A DNA stretch of 64,000 nucleotides from Zygaena filipendulae (GCA_907165275.2 OU015675.1:2373501-2437500); one strand, 5' to 3'. Counted from the first letter of the stretch, positions 20,701 through 35,700 are shown. Notes: generated from the letters alone by a model not told the origin. Numbers and translations: made by a program.

Positions 20701-23700
20701 GAACGTAGTGACAGTGAATGAGTATCTGAAAGAAATTTGAATTGAGATTTTAAATGAAAAATGAAAATGAAAAATGCCTTTATTTGGTTAGATAGAGGTT
20801 CTTAACCTATGCCTACCTAGACCTTAATGTAAATATTCGGGACAGTGTGGATCGTATAAAATAGAGAATAGGGTACAGACTACAGAGGACTCGGAAATTC
20901 CTACGATGTTGAATAGGTAACCATTTAAGTTGAGAACGATATTGGGAAATATGGTCATATTTGCGAGTTTTTGTATGCGAGTCTGTGGTCCGACTCGCCC
21001 TTGGCCGATTTTCGGGTGGCCGTGACCCCAACCTTTTTTGTGGTTTGGATCCGCGCCTGAAGGAACTTATATTATTTCTGTCTTATACTAATGCGCATTT
21101 CACAGTACATCATCATTCAATAATGCAATAGGTAGTAGGTACATGAGCAAAGCGCTCATTTTTCCCGCCGGTCCGCCTCCGCGCGTACAATATTCACGAT
21201 GCCCGTATGCGGGTGCACGTAAATGTCGGGACATATTGATTCAGTCATTAATAGTTTATTGGTCTAGTTATGTAGTTTGTTGACTAGACTGTTAGCCTAC
21301 TGGCTGCTATCTAAAATCTAGACTTAACCTATCATTAGACCTAATATACTCAAATCGCTTCAGCCTAATATAGAAAACTAACGGGTCCCCGCGGTTTCAC
21401 CCGCGTTTATTTTGAACTTCCGCGCGGTAATTCCGGGCAAAGTGCCCTTTGTTGTTTACAGAACAGAAAATAACAGATAGAAGTGATATCAACTTAGTCT
21501 AGTATGAAAACAGGTGAAAACCAGTGTCGCCGGGTGATTTTTGCATTAACGTAAAGATATTATGTACTAAACGAATTTTGGTTACGTTTTTATTTAGTCA
21601 CTGTTTTCAAAATTCACAGTTTTGGGAAAATTTTGGTAATTTATATACTTGTGAATTGTGATGGCACTTGGCAGCAAAAGAAGTTTTCGGCAAGGTAAAA
21701 CATTTTCTCTAACTTTCTTTGCAATGGTGGCGCGCCTGCCCCGCCTACATGCCCTCTCTAGTTAATTTATTTGCTCTGTGGTGGTCCCGACACCCGTCAA
21801 AGGGAAAACCCAGGATTAATTTCCTTATTTTTGTTCCTTTATACGATCGATAAAGGATAACAGACATACGAGATTGCACGTTTCGTTGTCCCCTTGCATA
21901 AATCCAAACTTTAGGCGACGTTTGACCGAAGCTAAGTAAATCGTATTGTTATAGGACCAAGATGATGACAAAGAAAACATCCCCACGGAGTCAAAAGTTC
22001 AAAATAAACGAGTGAATTTTGCGGAACAAAAAGCGTTGAGCGAGCACAATGAGCGTAACCGACAGGACCAGAAAAAAAGAGGTGAAGAGAAGTCACTGTA
22101 CGAGTTGGAAGAGAGTATACCACCTGATTTAGAGAGATACATCAGGGTAAGTTGTTGTTCTATCAATTCTAGGTATGTCTAATTAAAAAAAAAAATGTTT
22201 TTATAATAGACTGCAAATACAATAGAAACTTTTTGTTAGAAACGTTCGAATATTTGAACTGAACATTTAAAAAAGGATTTGAACATTTAAAACAAAAAGT
22301 TACGGGTCGCTTATAATAGTAATAATTGATTACTGCATATATGTATATAAAAAAAACGCATTGCCATCCTTCCTTACCTATTATAAATGCGAAAACTAGT
22401 TTGTTTGTTACGCCTGCACGCCTCAACGGCTCAACGGATCATCGTAAAATTTTGCATACACGTTGTCAGGGATATGGAGAGGGACATAGGGTACTTTTAT
22501 CTGGGAATTCCTGCGGAAACTTCGAAATTACCGCCAGTGAAACCGCGGGGAACAGCTAGTATCAAATAAATACGACCGCCAGCAATGCCAAATCAACTAA
22601 AGACCAATAAACTAGATAGATCGCAGGGGCGCGCCCACACGGGTTTAAGACAGCAAAAACATAACCGAGCTTGAATGCAGCTAGACTACTTTAGTTTGGT
22701 TCTGTTCTGTATAGATAGTTAAAAAAATGTGATGTTTGAAACTTCTGAGTGCTCTGACACGACACTCAGCGTCATAGCGATTTCTTTAGGCCTTCAATAT
22801 AAAATTGTCATCTCATCTTTTGTGAACCGATTAAGATGAAAGAAAGACCGCGTCGGATAAACGATGCAACTTTAAAGACTTTTATCTCGGAATGCCCGTG
22901 GGATCTCCGAAACTAACGCGGGTGAAATCGCGGGGAACAGCTAGTTATTATGATAATTAAAAAAAGTAATGAAGGTCCCTTCCGTTAATTAACCTTGCGC
23001 CTTTCGCTAAAAAATCCTATCATCTAATATATTTTATTTAAAATGAATTCGAATGTTCAATAACTATGTATTATGTAAAGTAGGATAAATGCTAATTTTG
23101 GATTATAATTCGGCAACTTCCGTTGATTTTAAATTACGTTGCGTCACTGCAAAATTATCATAAAAAAATTGTAGATTTTCATTTCACCCATTCTTCTGTC
23201 GATTTCTATTTAAACGAAATATCTTAGAATATCTATGTATGTAACTATTTGATTAAATATAATAAAAAAAAATCTATTATACCTACTGTATAGGTCGCTT
23301 GTAATTTAGTAAAGCCATTCTCTGGATCCTAGATTATCTTATCAGCTGAAGTGCTTTTTAACCTTGTGTTGTGGTGGTGACGGATAGTGCTTGAAACGGT
23401 TTGGATTATACACACATCACACACACAGTTACGTCACAGATAATATAATACTATGTTACGTTTAACGTCTATATTGGACTTTTTTCATAGTTAAACACAC
23501 TGCACAGTTATTAGTTAATTTGGAAGTCTGTCTAATAAACAGTGGAATTTGGTGACTACGGCAGGCTTTTATCGGTACCCACGCAAAAAATCAAATCTTT
23601 CCCCTTTATAATATTGATTTAAACAGCAATTTTGTTACAGACGTGACAATTAACGAATATTTTACAGTAAGTACTAGCTGTCCCGCGCGATTTCATCCGC

Positions 23701-26700
23701 GATAATTTCGGAGTTTCCGCGGGAATTCCGGGATAAAAACTATCCTATCTCTTAAGTTGGACCATATTATAAATGGTTACAAAATTTTATCAAAATTCGT
23801 TCAGTAGTTTCGGAGTCCATCGCGGACAAACAACGTGACACGTGATTTATATATATTAAGATTACTCATACAATTTTGTAGCTCGGTGTTTTCGCTGTGT
23901 AATTTGACACAAATTCAAGCATGATTAAAATACGATTGCTTAATGAGGTGTCCGGTGGTAGTCAGAGGGTTCGTCTAAGTAGGTATAGAAGGCCTTCTAT
24001 CGTCTGATGACAAATGAATTATTGTTGCGTTTGAAACGCAACGATGGCCTATTAAAAAGATGTCTGTGGAAAAATCAATAACTACAAGTAAACAAATCCA
24101 AGTGTTTGTAGTCGATACTTACAAAAATAAAGTTGACATATTGTCCGTTTGTGATTAGACAATTTTTCGTCGATCTTTTGTTTCGCTAACGAATTCGACC
24201 CAGACGTTATCATTGACATTTAGAATACATTTTCGAGGAAAGTTGGCAGCACGGAGCAAGTTTGTGCCAGCCATTCTCCAATTTCATTGTGATGCCGTAT
24301 TATTATAGCTCAGCCTGTATCGACTTAATATATTTAAAGTGGAAAACTATTTTCTTTCGTCGAACTCTCTACAGAAGCTTGAAAAATCCTCTGGTTAATC
24401 TGACCCGATTAAAAAAAAACAGTGATATGAGTGAAACAGGATACTTTTTCGAGGAAACAGCTGGTTTATACATAAAATCATAAATTATCATTCTATAACA
24501 ACATCTTCTTTGTCTTCAAAACACAATGTATTTTATTTGACAGCACAGTCGTATTTCAAGTAGTCGCGCTATACATTCCACATTGGGAACTACAGACAAT
24601 GATAAAATCTCCCACACGAATATCAAATTAATATGCTTTACATTGGACAAGACAAGTGTAGCTAAGTATAGTTGAGACTACGCCTTATACAGATAAGTAA
24701 TGTCTGTGCTTATGTATGTATTTTGTTAAATTCCTCAACGATGCTACGATGCTACCGTGACACGCTGTATTTATCTCATCTCACACACTATCTCGTAGAC
24801 AATTTGTATAATCCGCTCGTTTATCGAAAGAAAATTTACTGTGGTCACAATTCATAACCAATCTAACTTAGAACTGGGTGCTTGGTTCCAAATACATCGA
24901 GGGTTAATTATAAAGAGAAATAAAAAAAAATGCCTGCCATGACGATGCGCGACGTCGTGCTAGTTATAAACAAACAAAATAAATTACTGTAATTTTCTAA
25001 TGTACCAAGTTTTGTGCTTTATCGTAGTAAACCACGTGGTGAGGCTTCCGTGACATGGGGGAGATTCAGCTAAAGAAAAAAAAACGAAAATTTCCATAGT
25101 AATAACCGGATTGCTGAGATTACCTATTATTATAGCAGTCAATTTTTGATTTATTATTTGCTTTTTTTTATGATTTTTTTTTCATTACCGTTCTTCTTTA
25201 TAAGTTATTTTGTATGAGTATGGAAATTCTTATTTATTAAAGTTTTTCTGACTCAGTAAGTAAATTTAATGTACCAATATTCGCAGCAAGACGTGTATGT
25301 AGGTACTTGATTTTATTTCTTATTTTTTATTAAAAACATCGTTTAAAAACATCGTGAGAAAACACACACAAACGCACGCACGCACTTACACACACACACA
25401 CACTTACGCACGCACGCATGCACTCACGCACGCACGCACGCACGCACTCACGCACGCACGCACGCACGCATGCACGCACGCACACACACACATGCGTACA
25501 CGTACACAGGGTTAGAATAGGACCAGTGTCCCAGCAGTGGGGACTGGGCAGGTTGACTTATGGATTTTTGTAGTCGTCTGAAATTCGCAAGTACCAGGTT
25601 CGCAGACGCGCGTGGGAGTCACCGCTGTATTGATGTAATCGTTGCAACTACAGTAGTCTGATCCCACCGGCTCGGCTGTGCGTTAGTGGCTTGTTTTGTT
25701 TTAGGCACACCTATAGCGATTTGGGTATTTTATCATAACAAAACGAACGCACACCCGGACCGTGTTCAAACTTTATAAAACAAGTCATGTTGAAGTAAAA
25801 GGCAAACGGTTATACGATAATTTAATCGTATAACTGGAGCATGTATAGTTGCTTTTAGAGATCGTAATGTAATGGTGGCAGATGAGTTTTAACTTTGTGT
25901 GTTAGATATTAATCTGTTGTTAAGAGTATTAGCGTAGTTTATGTTTGCATTATTTGTGTGTTATGTGAACTATAGCACGCTGCAAATTAAGGTATATAAT
26001 CACTAGTTAAGTTTGGTAAATTTTTTATTATTTACAAGTGTCCGTTTTTCGGGTCGTTTAAATCTTTTTATGTCCATTTTATGATACAAAAAAACTGCTA
26101 TTTGTCTCTGTTATTCGAGTTTATTCAGTAGGAAACCATCAATCTCTTGTAAACTAAAAATGTAGCTTAATGAATGCATCTATCTCCATACAAATTGTTT
26201 CCATTTAATATACGGAATATCTATACATATAAAATGCTTTGTCCTGAATGACTGATGGATCAACGCACAGCCTGAACCGCTGATCGTAGAGACCTGAAAC
26301 TTGGAGAGTGTGTTTTTTGTATGACGCAGGCATCCGATAAGAAAGAATTTTTGAAAATTCAACCCCTAAGGGGATGAAAAGGGGTTGCAAAGTTTGTATG
26401 GAAAAAATCCGCGGGAACTTCGAAATTATCGCAGGTGAAACCGCGCGGGACAGGTAGTTATAGTATATAATACATATTATATACTTTTTTTTTTTTTTTT
26501 TCTAATTTCTAATTTTTGATCCTGTGTTTTTAAAGTTTCAATGCATAGATAATAATAAAATAAATCTTTTGTTTTGTTAAAAGCTTTTAAAGTGTCCATT
26601 GTATTATTATGTTTCAATATTCATGAGTTAAGTATAATTTCTCACGAAAAATAAAAACTGAAACTTGAAAATTTGCATTCCTTGGTTTATAAACTATCAG

Positions 26701-29700
26701 GGTTACGTAAAGAATCGCTTTTGTTACACTATAATAGATATTATTCCAGCAACAATAAGCCCCATTGACGATCAATTTCCTCGCAAAATGTCGCCCTTCA
26801 GCGCCCTTTGGCATGACATACAATACTTAATCATCGTAAAGGACGTTTTTCGTGTTTGCTGCTCAATTTGTGATAAAAATTTTGCCATGGTATGCTTTTC
26901 AAAATGTTTTTTTTTTCGACGGTGTTTTGCGTTACAGTCATGCTACCTATATTTATTTAGATTGTTCTACACGACTTAGGTCCGTCCATATTCAAAAGCT
27001 TTATAAGACTGCAGTTTTACCAAAAATAGAGACGTGCGAGAAAATCTACAAACAAAATAAGATTTAATAATCAAAACATATGATAAAACAACAAGAAGCT
27101 ACAATGAGAATAAATTATTGAAAAATAGGAAACTTTAATATCACTCGGTGCTTAGTGCTTACGTTCGAAACTCTGTTCTGCGCGGTATTACCCGCGTTAT
27201 AACTTCAGAGTTCCCGCGGGAATTCTGTAATAAAAAGTACGCTGTGTCCTTCCCTGCACCTCTGACAATAATAGTTCCGGCGTAAAAGCGTAACAAACAA
27301 AGATTTGCATTTATAACATTAAGGTAGTATAGAAAATGAATTCCTTTCATTGACCTTCAAAGATTACGTAACTTCTCGTTATCGGCAATATACGTAATAG
27401 AGATAATAATCGATTGCAGACCAAACGAACGTTAGCGAACTTTTTCGCGAAATTCAAAGTGTTTCGAGGATCAATAGCGTTCACTGTCACGGAGTATATG
27501 AACCTAGCATCGAAGCCTTCGGCCACGAAGCACGTGTTGTCATAAGGTCCCATCAAAAGTAGATACTTCGAATATATGGAATGTATTTAATTATTCGTGT
27601 CGTCACGGCGGTTCGTATACACAAAAGATATGTAGTACGTAATGAGTTAAATGTCGAAAGTTCAAAGCAAACATCTACGTCTATTTTCTAACCCTTCAAC
27701 TGCGACTTTCCACGAGTAATATTGTTACTTTAAAGTTTAAAGCATGTATTTCCTAACCCTGAACGACTTTTCACGAACAATAGTACTGTTACTCTAGCTT
27801 TTTTAGGGTTCCGTATCTCGAAAGGAAAAAAGAACCCCTATAGGATTATCTACTTTGTTGTTTGTCTACCCGTCTGTAGAGATATTTTTTCAGGAACACG
27901 TCAAGGTATCAAATTAAAATTAATATCAAATATTCAGATCTGCGACCCCTTTGAGTTGTGAGAAAAAAAACCCAAATTCTATAAGTCAATGTAATCAAAA
28001 GATATACGGTCGCATATTTTGATACTTACTCGAAACTTAGCTACTTGTACTTCCCGTTTACCTAGAACCATGTTTGGCAAGAAGCTGTGTCTTAGGCATA
28101 GTATAATAGTAAAAGTAGAACCGTGTTATTACAATATACGTACATCACAAAAAGTTACTTTTATATTACCTACAACTCGAAACTTATAGTTTGCACAGAA
28201 CCCTCGGTGCGCGAGTCCGACTTGCGCTTGACCGGTTTTTTTAAATTTTAGGTATATTTATGTTTTGTTTTTCGCCACATGCGATTGTCGAAATACTTGT
28301 TTTTAGCCTATTCAACGAGTAGGTAACTGGGTCAATACGTCACCGTTGTAGGAAATGCTTTAAATATTAATTCTGCCCTTCTTATTGCAAACACAGTAGG
28401 TACTTGCAGGATGGCGGTTTGGAGATAAACACGATTTAAACATATTTCTTGATATCTAATCCAGAAATCTCTGTTAATTATTAAATACTAGCTGTGCTCC
28501 GCGGTTTCACCCGCGGTAATTTCGGAGTTCCCGCGGAAATTCAGGGATAAAAAGTACCCTATGTAAGGACATACATAGGGTACTTTTTGTCCGTACCCTT
28601 TACAACGTGCATGTCAAATTTTTATCCATCCGTTCAGCCGTTTTTACGTGGTTGAGTAACAAACATCCACTTTCACATTTATAATATTAGTAGGATAATT
28701 TAAGTGTAGGTAATAAGAAAAAACTTGTTCATTTGGTGCAATAAAGTATAGTGTATTGTATTAATATATTTTTACGTAAGTATAGATTGGTTGAACGCGT
28801 AACAAACAAACAAATAAATACGCATTCGGATTTAAGGATTGTACGGATTTCCATTATTTTTACCTATTTCTACTAAACAAAATTTGCGTACATACCTACC
28901 TAGATACATAAATGGATGTTATGTTGGCAATTAATTTGGCTAATGTTGTGCTTATCACACCCAGCCTATAGATATAGCCGCTCCTAGCGAGGGTGTGCCG
29001 TCCCCACCGCACCTATGGGTTATACTTTTAAAAGTAGCAGACATAATTAGGTTATTAATGAATGAAAATAAAGCTTCCGTTACTGGTAGGGTTTACAGGA
29101 AAAAATTCTGAAAGGGGAGGAGATTAAAGGGTTAAAAAGTTTCATGACTCAATATTAAATGGTTTAGATAAGAGTAAGTTTTTAAAATTTAAATAAATTA
29201 AAACCATTCTTAGTCGTATTTATTATCTACTTGTCTGGGTTGTGAAAGGGTGGGGTTTACGACCTGCCCGGCTAGCTCCTTAATAAATTATAGAGATGCT
29301 TCAGTGTATGTATTTAAATTGTGGTTCAGGTGACTAACAGTTTATTTTTGTTACGACAATCAAAATAACAAGAGTAATAATAATAAATTGATGGTCCACG
29401 TATCTAGTCTAGGTATAGGCACGGAATGAATTTGCAAACAAATAGAAAAGAAATTAAAATTATACAAGGCCAAAATGGAATATAGCTACAAAATATGTGG
29501 AACTATTGAAAGAAAACCTTTTACAAATGCTAATATGAGTTGCCACCGTCATGAAATTTTGTATACATGTTGTCAAGGATACAGAGAAAGATATAGGGTA
29601 CTCTTCATTCCGGAACTCCCGCTGATACTCCAAAATTTACGCGTGTGAAACCGCGGGGAACAGCTAGTAAGATAAAAATAAGGGAGGATATCATGAGGAG

Positions 29701-32700
29701 TGGCATACCGCCGCCGCCTCGTTACGAACTCCGCTGTAAAAGCTGTAATATTCCATCCAAATGCGACGTCTGAAACCACAGAACAGAAAATAGATAGATA
29801 GAGATAGATAGAAGCGACATCAACTTAGATTATTTAAAACAGATGAAAACCAGTGCCGCCGGGTGGTTTTCGCTCACAAAACTATTCATCACGCACTAAA
29901 ACATTCATTAACGTAAAGAAACGTTTTTTACTTAGTCACTGTTTTTAAAATTCGCTCTTTTGGAAATATTGTGGTAGGCATACTTGGGATTTGCTCTAAC
30001 TTATCCTTTGCAACGGTAGCGCGCCTGCCCCGCCTACATATCCTCTCTAGTTAATTTATTTGCTTTGTGTCTGAAACCTTTCTGCCGGTGACGCGACGGC
30101 GGCGGCGTACCGCAGTTTCTATCCAACACTCGAACGAACTCGCCGCTCTGTCGGTCGCTTTTCATCCTATGGCTTAGTTTTTCGTACTCCGCTCCGTGAC
30201 TATGTGAAACTTCAAGGATGCTTTAAGTGTGTGCTCGATTGTAATCAGTGGGGTTGTGAAATTGTTTCCGTTAGTTGGTTTGTGGTGTAATTAATTTTCA
30301 TTTTGAATTGGGTACGGTTTGTTATACCTACCTATCCCTATACCATATTTAGTAAATTTGATTTATTAGATAACTAACTGTGCCCTGCGGTTTCACCCGC
30401 GCGAGTTTCGAAATTCTCGCAGGAAATATTTTTTCTAAAATAAAAGCAGTCTAAATTACGGGCCGTTATAACATCAGCTATCTGCCAATGAAACTCCCGT
30501 CAAAATCGGTCGAGCCGTAGGTACTCGAGAGTTAAGACACGTATCGTCATTGATTGACGAGTTATTTTTGAGAATGAACACATTGTTCCCTGGCAGACTG
30601 GGCACAATGACATTTTTTTTGTAGTATATGAAAAAACAATGTAATGTCCGTCCGTCATCGTCAGTCGCGATTGTTTGCATACACATTACTTCTCGTACAG
30701 GCGTCAAATAGCTATTAGGGAGCCAAAACGTCTAACTCTCAGCCCGCCCTAGAAAATTCGACAGTATAGAAGAATTATTTATCTACCTAATGTTTAATCG
30801 ATTTCAATATTTTAATCTCTCTGTCTATCCAATGATTAACTGGAAGAGAATACCGCAAGGCATTAAGTCCGCCAATTTGTATGTACGGTGCAATCCTATT
30901 AATATTATAAATGTGAAAGTGTGGATGTTTGGATGTTTGTTACTCAATCACGCAATAACGACTGAACGGATTTGGATGAAATTTGGCACGCACCTTGTCA
31001 GAGGTACAGAAAAGGACATAGGGTACTTTTTATCCCGGAATTCCCGCGGGAACTCCGAAATTACCGCGGGTGAAACCACAGGGCACAGCTGGTAAAAAAT
31101 AAATAAATATAAGATTCAAGAACCATCATACATAAATACATTAATTTCTTCCCGCGGGAATTTCGGGATAAAAGTAGGTAACTACTCTAAATACTTTTTT
31201 GTAGGTAGGGGGTTGAGCCGTTCAGGCATGAAAGCGTAACAAACAAACAAACTCACTTAGCATAGTAAGGATATCTCGTTCGCAACAAGTTGGTTTGATA
31301 TTGTTTTATTTCTTTGTCATAATTTGAGATTTTAAAGCAATTTTTGATATACACCTTAAAAAATGCTTGTATATGTATACGCGAAAATACTTGAAAAGTC
31401 TTTAGACAGAAGGAATTTGCGTTGTATTCTCTAATTTATGAGCCCCGTACATAAAGTACATGTGAATCACGTGTGGTGTGATTAGAGCAATTTAACGCTC
31501 CAGCGCCCTCGAGCGAAAAAATCTCAATCATCAATTAACATTCATTATTAAATACAAACAAGATAGTTGTAAAAACTAAACGATAAATTAGTTAATGCAT
31601 AGAAAACTAGCTGTTACCAACTGTTACTCGCGGCCGTTTGAAGTTTAGAAGCGTGCCGACCTCACTATCGCAGTTTTTAAAATTGTGTTTTAAATCTTCA
31701 TTTATCTCGTTTTTACACGAATCGATTGTGATGAAACATTACATCTGTATAATTTTATTTATATGTATTATGTACATATGCACCGTACATAATACATATA
31801 AATAAAATTGAAGTGTCTGTTTGTAATTCCAAATTAACAGCTTTTAACTGAATGCATATGAAAGTATATACGATACTTAGGTACGTAAACAAATCAATTT
31901 TTTTTTCTGTCTGTCTATCTGTCTGTCTGTTTGTTCCGGCTAATCTCTGAAATGGCTGCACCGATTTAGCGGGACTTTCACTGGCAGATAGTTGATGTTA
32001 TAAGGAGTAACTTTGGTTACTTTTTTTTAGAAAAATTAGTTCCTGCGGGAATTCAGAAACTCACGCGGCTGAAACCGCGGGGCACAGCTAGTCAATACAA
32101 AAATGCGTTGTCTTGAATGACTGACTGACGGATAGACGGACAGTCTAAACCGTTGATCGTAGGGACCTGAAACTTGGAGGGTGTGTTCGCATCCGATAAG
32201 AAAGGATTTTTCGAAATTCTATTCATAGTTTGTATGGAACAATTCCGCGGGAACTTCGAAATTATCGCGAGTGAAACCGCGCGGGACAGCTATATTCTTA
32301 ATTCTATAATACTAATATTATGAAAAGATTAGAATTTTTGTAAGTTTGCTTGTGAGTAATGGATAAACTTAAAAACTACTTAATCGATTTTAAAATTTCT
32401 GGCACTTATATAGGAAGCTACAGTGTTTCTGAGTGAGGTAGGGTATTCTAATCCCGGAATTCCCATGGGAACTCCGAAACTAACGCGTGTGAAACCGATT
32501 TGTAATATTTATCTTTTATTTATTTATTGTTATAAATATTTACTACTTTTCCCCAACATGGTGCAAAAAGCGGACTTAATACCGCAGTAGCATTCCCTGC
32601 CAGTCAACTTTTAGTTGGTACAAAAAGAGGTTATGAAGTTCGTTTTAAATTTGTGCACCTAATTTATTTCATATCCATATCTATTGCAGTGTTGCCCTGC

Positions 32701-35700
32701 GCAATATGTAATTAAATATGTGTAACTTGTAACACTATAGTGGTAGAAATGTTATTAGAATATATTATGTTTCATTACAAGCGTAGTTATCTACATATGT
32801 AAGAATTTTTTCAACCAAAACTTGATTTCGGTATTTTGTTGCGTTGCATTGAAAAAAATTTTTTTTTTGTCAAACATCTTTTGACATAATATCGTACATA
32901 CATAATATTATTATCCCATTGATAACATTCTTTTAAATGTTAAATGATATAACTTAGAGTTTAGACGATAATAATATTATAATCCTTAACTCATATTTTT
33001 TTGTAGCGCTTTCACGCCTTAACTACTCAACCGATCATCATGCAATATACACCAATAGAAAGGGATAGGGTACTTTAACCCTTAACCGTTAACTACGCCT
33101 ACGTTAGTCACTTTGACGGCCGCACTCAGTTTAATGATTACTTAAAATACTACTTAAGTAATATACTAATTAGTAATTAAGTAAAATTAAGTTAAATGCT
33201 AATTGGCTACTTGACAAAATTTTTTTTTAGTAACAGTAGTAAAATATTGGACACGTATTGTTTCTTTTTTTACATAATCAAAAAATAACGGCGATACATT
33301 GAGTTGAAATTTCGCGTGACATCACAACCCTGCGGCTTATACTGAATAATGACGTCACGAGCCCCAACCCTAAACTTTGATGCGCTTTATCTATGTTTAT
33401 TTTCATTAATTTGAAAAACAAAAAATACGTGTCTATTATTTTTTTATTTAAGTACGTCAGTAGTGACGGAATAATTAGAATTTTGATTTTCATACCCTGG
33501 AGAATACCCAATTGACATTAATTTGATGAACGTCTCTGAGTGTTTAAGTAAATATTTTAAAAACAAAACTGCCGAGTTTTGTTTTTAAAATATTTACTTA
33601 AAATTAAGTTATCATTAAAACGACTCTAGAGTGCGGCCGTTTGGGTGTGGCCGGTTTGAGCAATGGATGTGATTGGATTGAATGGGCCCCCAGCGCTACG
33701 TAGGGCTGCCCGTGATGCTGCGGGCCGGGGAGTACTCGCCCAACAACCCGCTGGTGCGCGGCGAGCGGCCCACCCCCGCCGCCGCCGCCGGCGACGCATT
33801 CGCCGGCCTCGGCGACTACGAGCGCCGCAGGAACACGCTGCGCAGAATCCGACAGCACCAGTACAGGGAGTATCTCGACGAGGTGAGCGCTTCGTGGGTG
33901 GTGGGTGGTTGTTGGTGAGTGGTGGGGCCACGTGCTGGCAGTGGACACTACGCACCAGCGTATTTGATTGTGGTAGAGCTTAACGAATATTCATTTCATT
34001 GCAGCAAGCGAAAAAGAAGCAGGAGGCGAAAGAGCAAGCGGAGAGAGAGCGCAGAGAACGAGAAGAGAGGGAGAGGGAGCTGGAGGAGAGGGAGAGAGAG
34101 AGGGAGAGAGAGAGAACGGAGAGGGAGGCGGGGAGGCGCGCGAGCTACACGTGCGGGCGGGAGCTGCCCGCCGACACCACGCATGGCTACTCGCGTTATA
34201 AGTGAGAATACCCTCCTTTTTAAACTTTTTAATACAAAGGAAACTAGCGCACCCACTTAAAAAACTAATTTCTTCTGAGATTAATAATTCTCCTTAGGTA
34301 AATGTGAATAGATTTGTTTGGTTCTTTGTTAAGCTTTCACGCCTTAACGGCTCAATCGATCACCACGAAATTTAGGAAATAGGGGACTTTTTATCCCGGA
34401 ATTCCTGCGGGACTTCCAAAATTATCGCGGTTGAAACGGCGAGGAACAGCTAAAGGTTAATATGGAAGTATGCCTACAGCAGCTAATAATAATGGATATA
34501 ATTATTATCTCCCGATTTTCGTTGCATTAGCTCACATCGCAACGAATTTTTTGATGTCAGTATTATCATTGTATTTCTTATTTTTTATTTCACAGTGTAT
34601 TAGTATAACTGTAAAGCTGTGAGAAATTTTGTGTAATAAATAAATAAATAAATGTCCTCGGCATTTACTATATTAAATTTACAGTGACATAAACAAGGAG
34701 TTACGGAAAGGCCGGTGTAGTCATATTTGAAGATCTTATACAATATTATACAATTGGGTATTCTCCAAGGTATGAATATCAAAATTCTAATTAGTCCGTC
34801 AGTTAGAAAACAAAAAAAATAATAGACACGTATTTTTTGCTTTTTCAATTTAATGAAAATGAACATAGATAAAGCGCATTAAAGTTTAGGTTGGGGGGCT
34901 CGTGACGTCAATATTCATTATAAGCGCCATACAAACCGCACCGAATTGTGACGTCACGCGAAATTTCAACTCAATGTATCTCTGTTATTTTTTGAGTACG
35001 TAAAAAAAGAAAAAATACGTGTCCAATATTTTTTACTAATCTACACGACGGACTAAAAAAAATTTTTTTGTCAAGTAGCCAATTATGACAATCTTATACA
35101 ATAATTTGACCGTTGTATTTAGCTCATACTTCAAAATTTCACAACTAAAATAATAAAAATATATTTCGATCGACCACTTCTACAACAAAATAAACATGTC
35201 ACATCACTAGGTAGGTCATGAACTGGTTACAGATCACGGGTTTAAGATAATTTGATGCCATTTATCACCGTACGGATGCAGAGACAAGTTAATACGACAC
35301 AAGCTTGTAGCTTAGTGTGGGATTAAGTAGATCTGTGTGTTGTGAAATAGCAGCAAACCTAGCAAAATATAGAAAAGTTTATTTCATTGTACCGGTTCAG
35401 TTACTAGTGTCAAATCATTGGAGACGATAACGTGAACACGATCGTTAAATATGACTACACCTTACTGTAACATCCTGTAGACGTAGAAATAGAAGCTAAA
35501 ATGAAATCCAACATTGTGTGTTTGACAGTAAGAGCAGTAAAGTGGATATGGGCGTGCAGGCGGGTGGGGTGGGGGGAGAGGGAGGAGCGGGGGATCGGTC
35601 GCTGTCCGTCGCCGTACAAACAGACGAGGCAGACTTATTCCCTGTGAGTAATATCTACTATCTACACCTGTAGGTGGTTGAAGGAAGGTCGAGTCTACCT

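Noticed and set aside
27347..27556. Minus-strand frame containing DPRNTLNFAKK, slightly like a kinesin motor end
   Set aside because: The similarity is limited to a few residues, there are no splice sites or neighbouring kinesin motifs, and the rest of the frame does not fit.
33604..33983. Several overlapping frames on both strands in GC-rich DNA
   Set aside because: GC-rich sequence lacks stops in all frames. Only the spliced frame of CSPP1 exon 3 makes sense.
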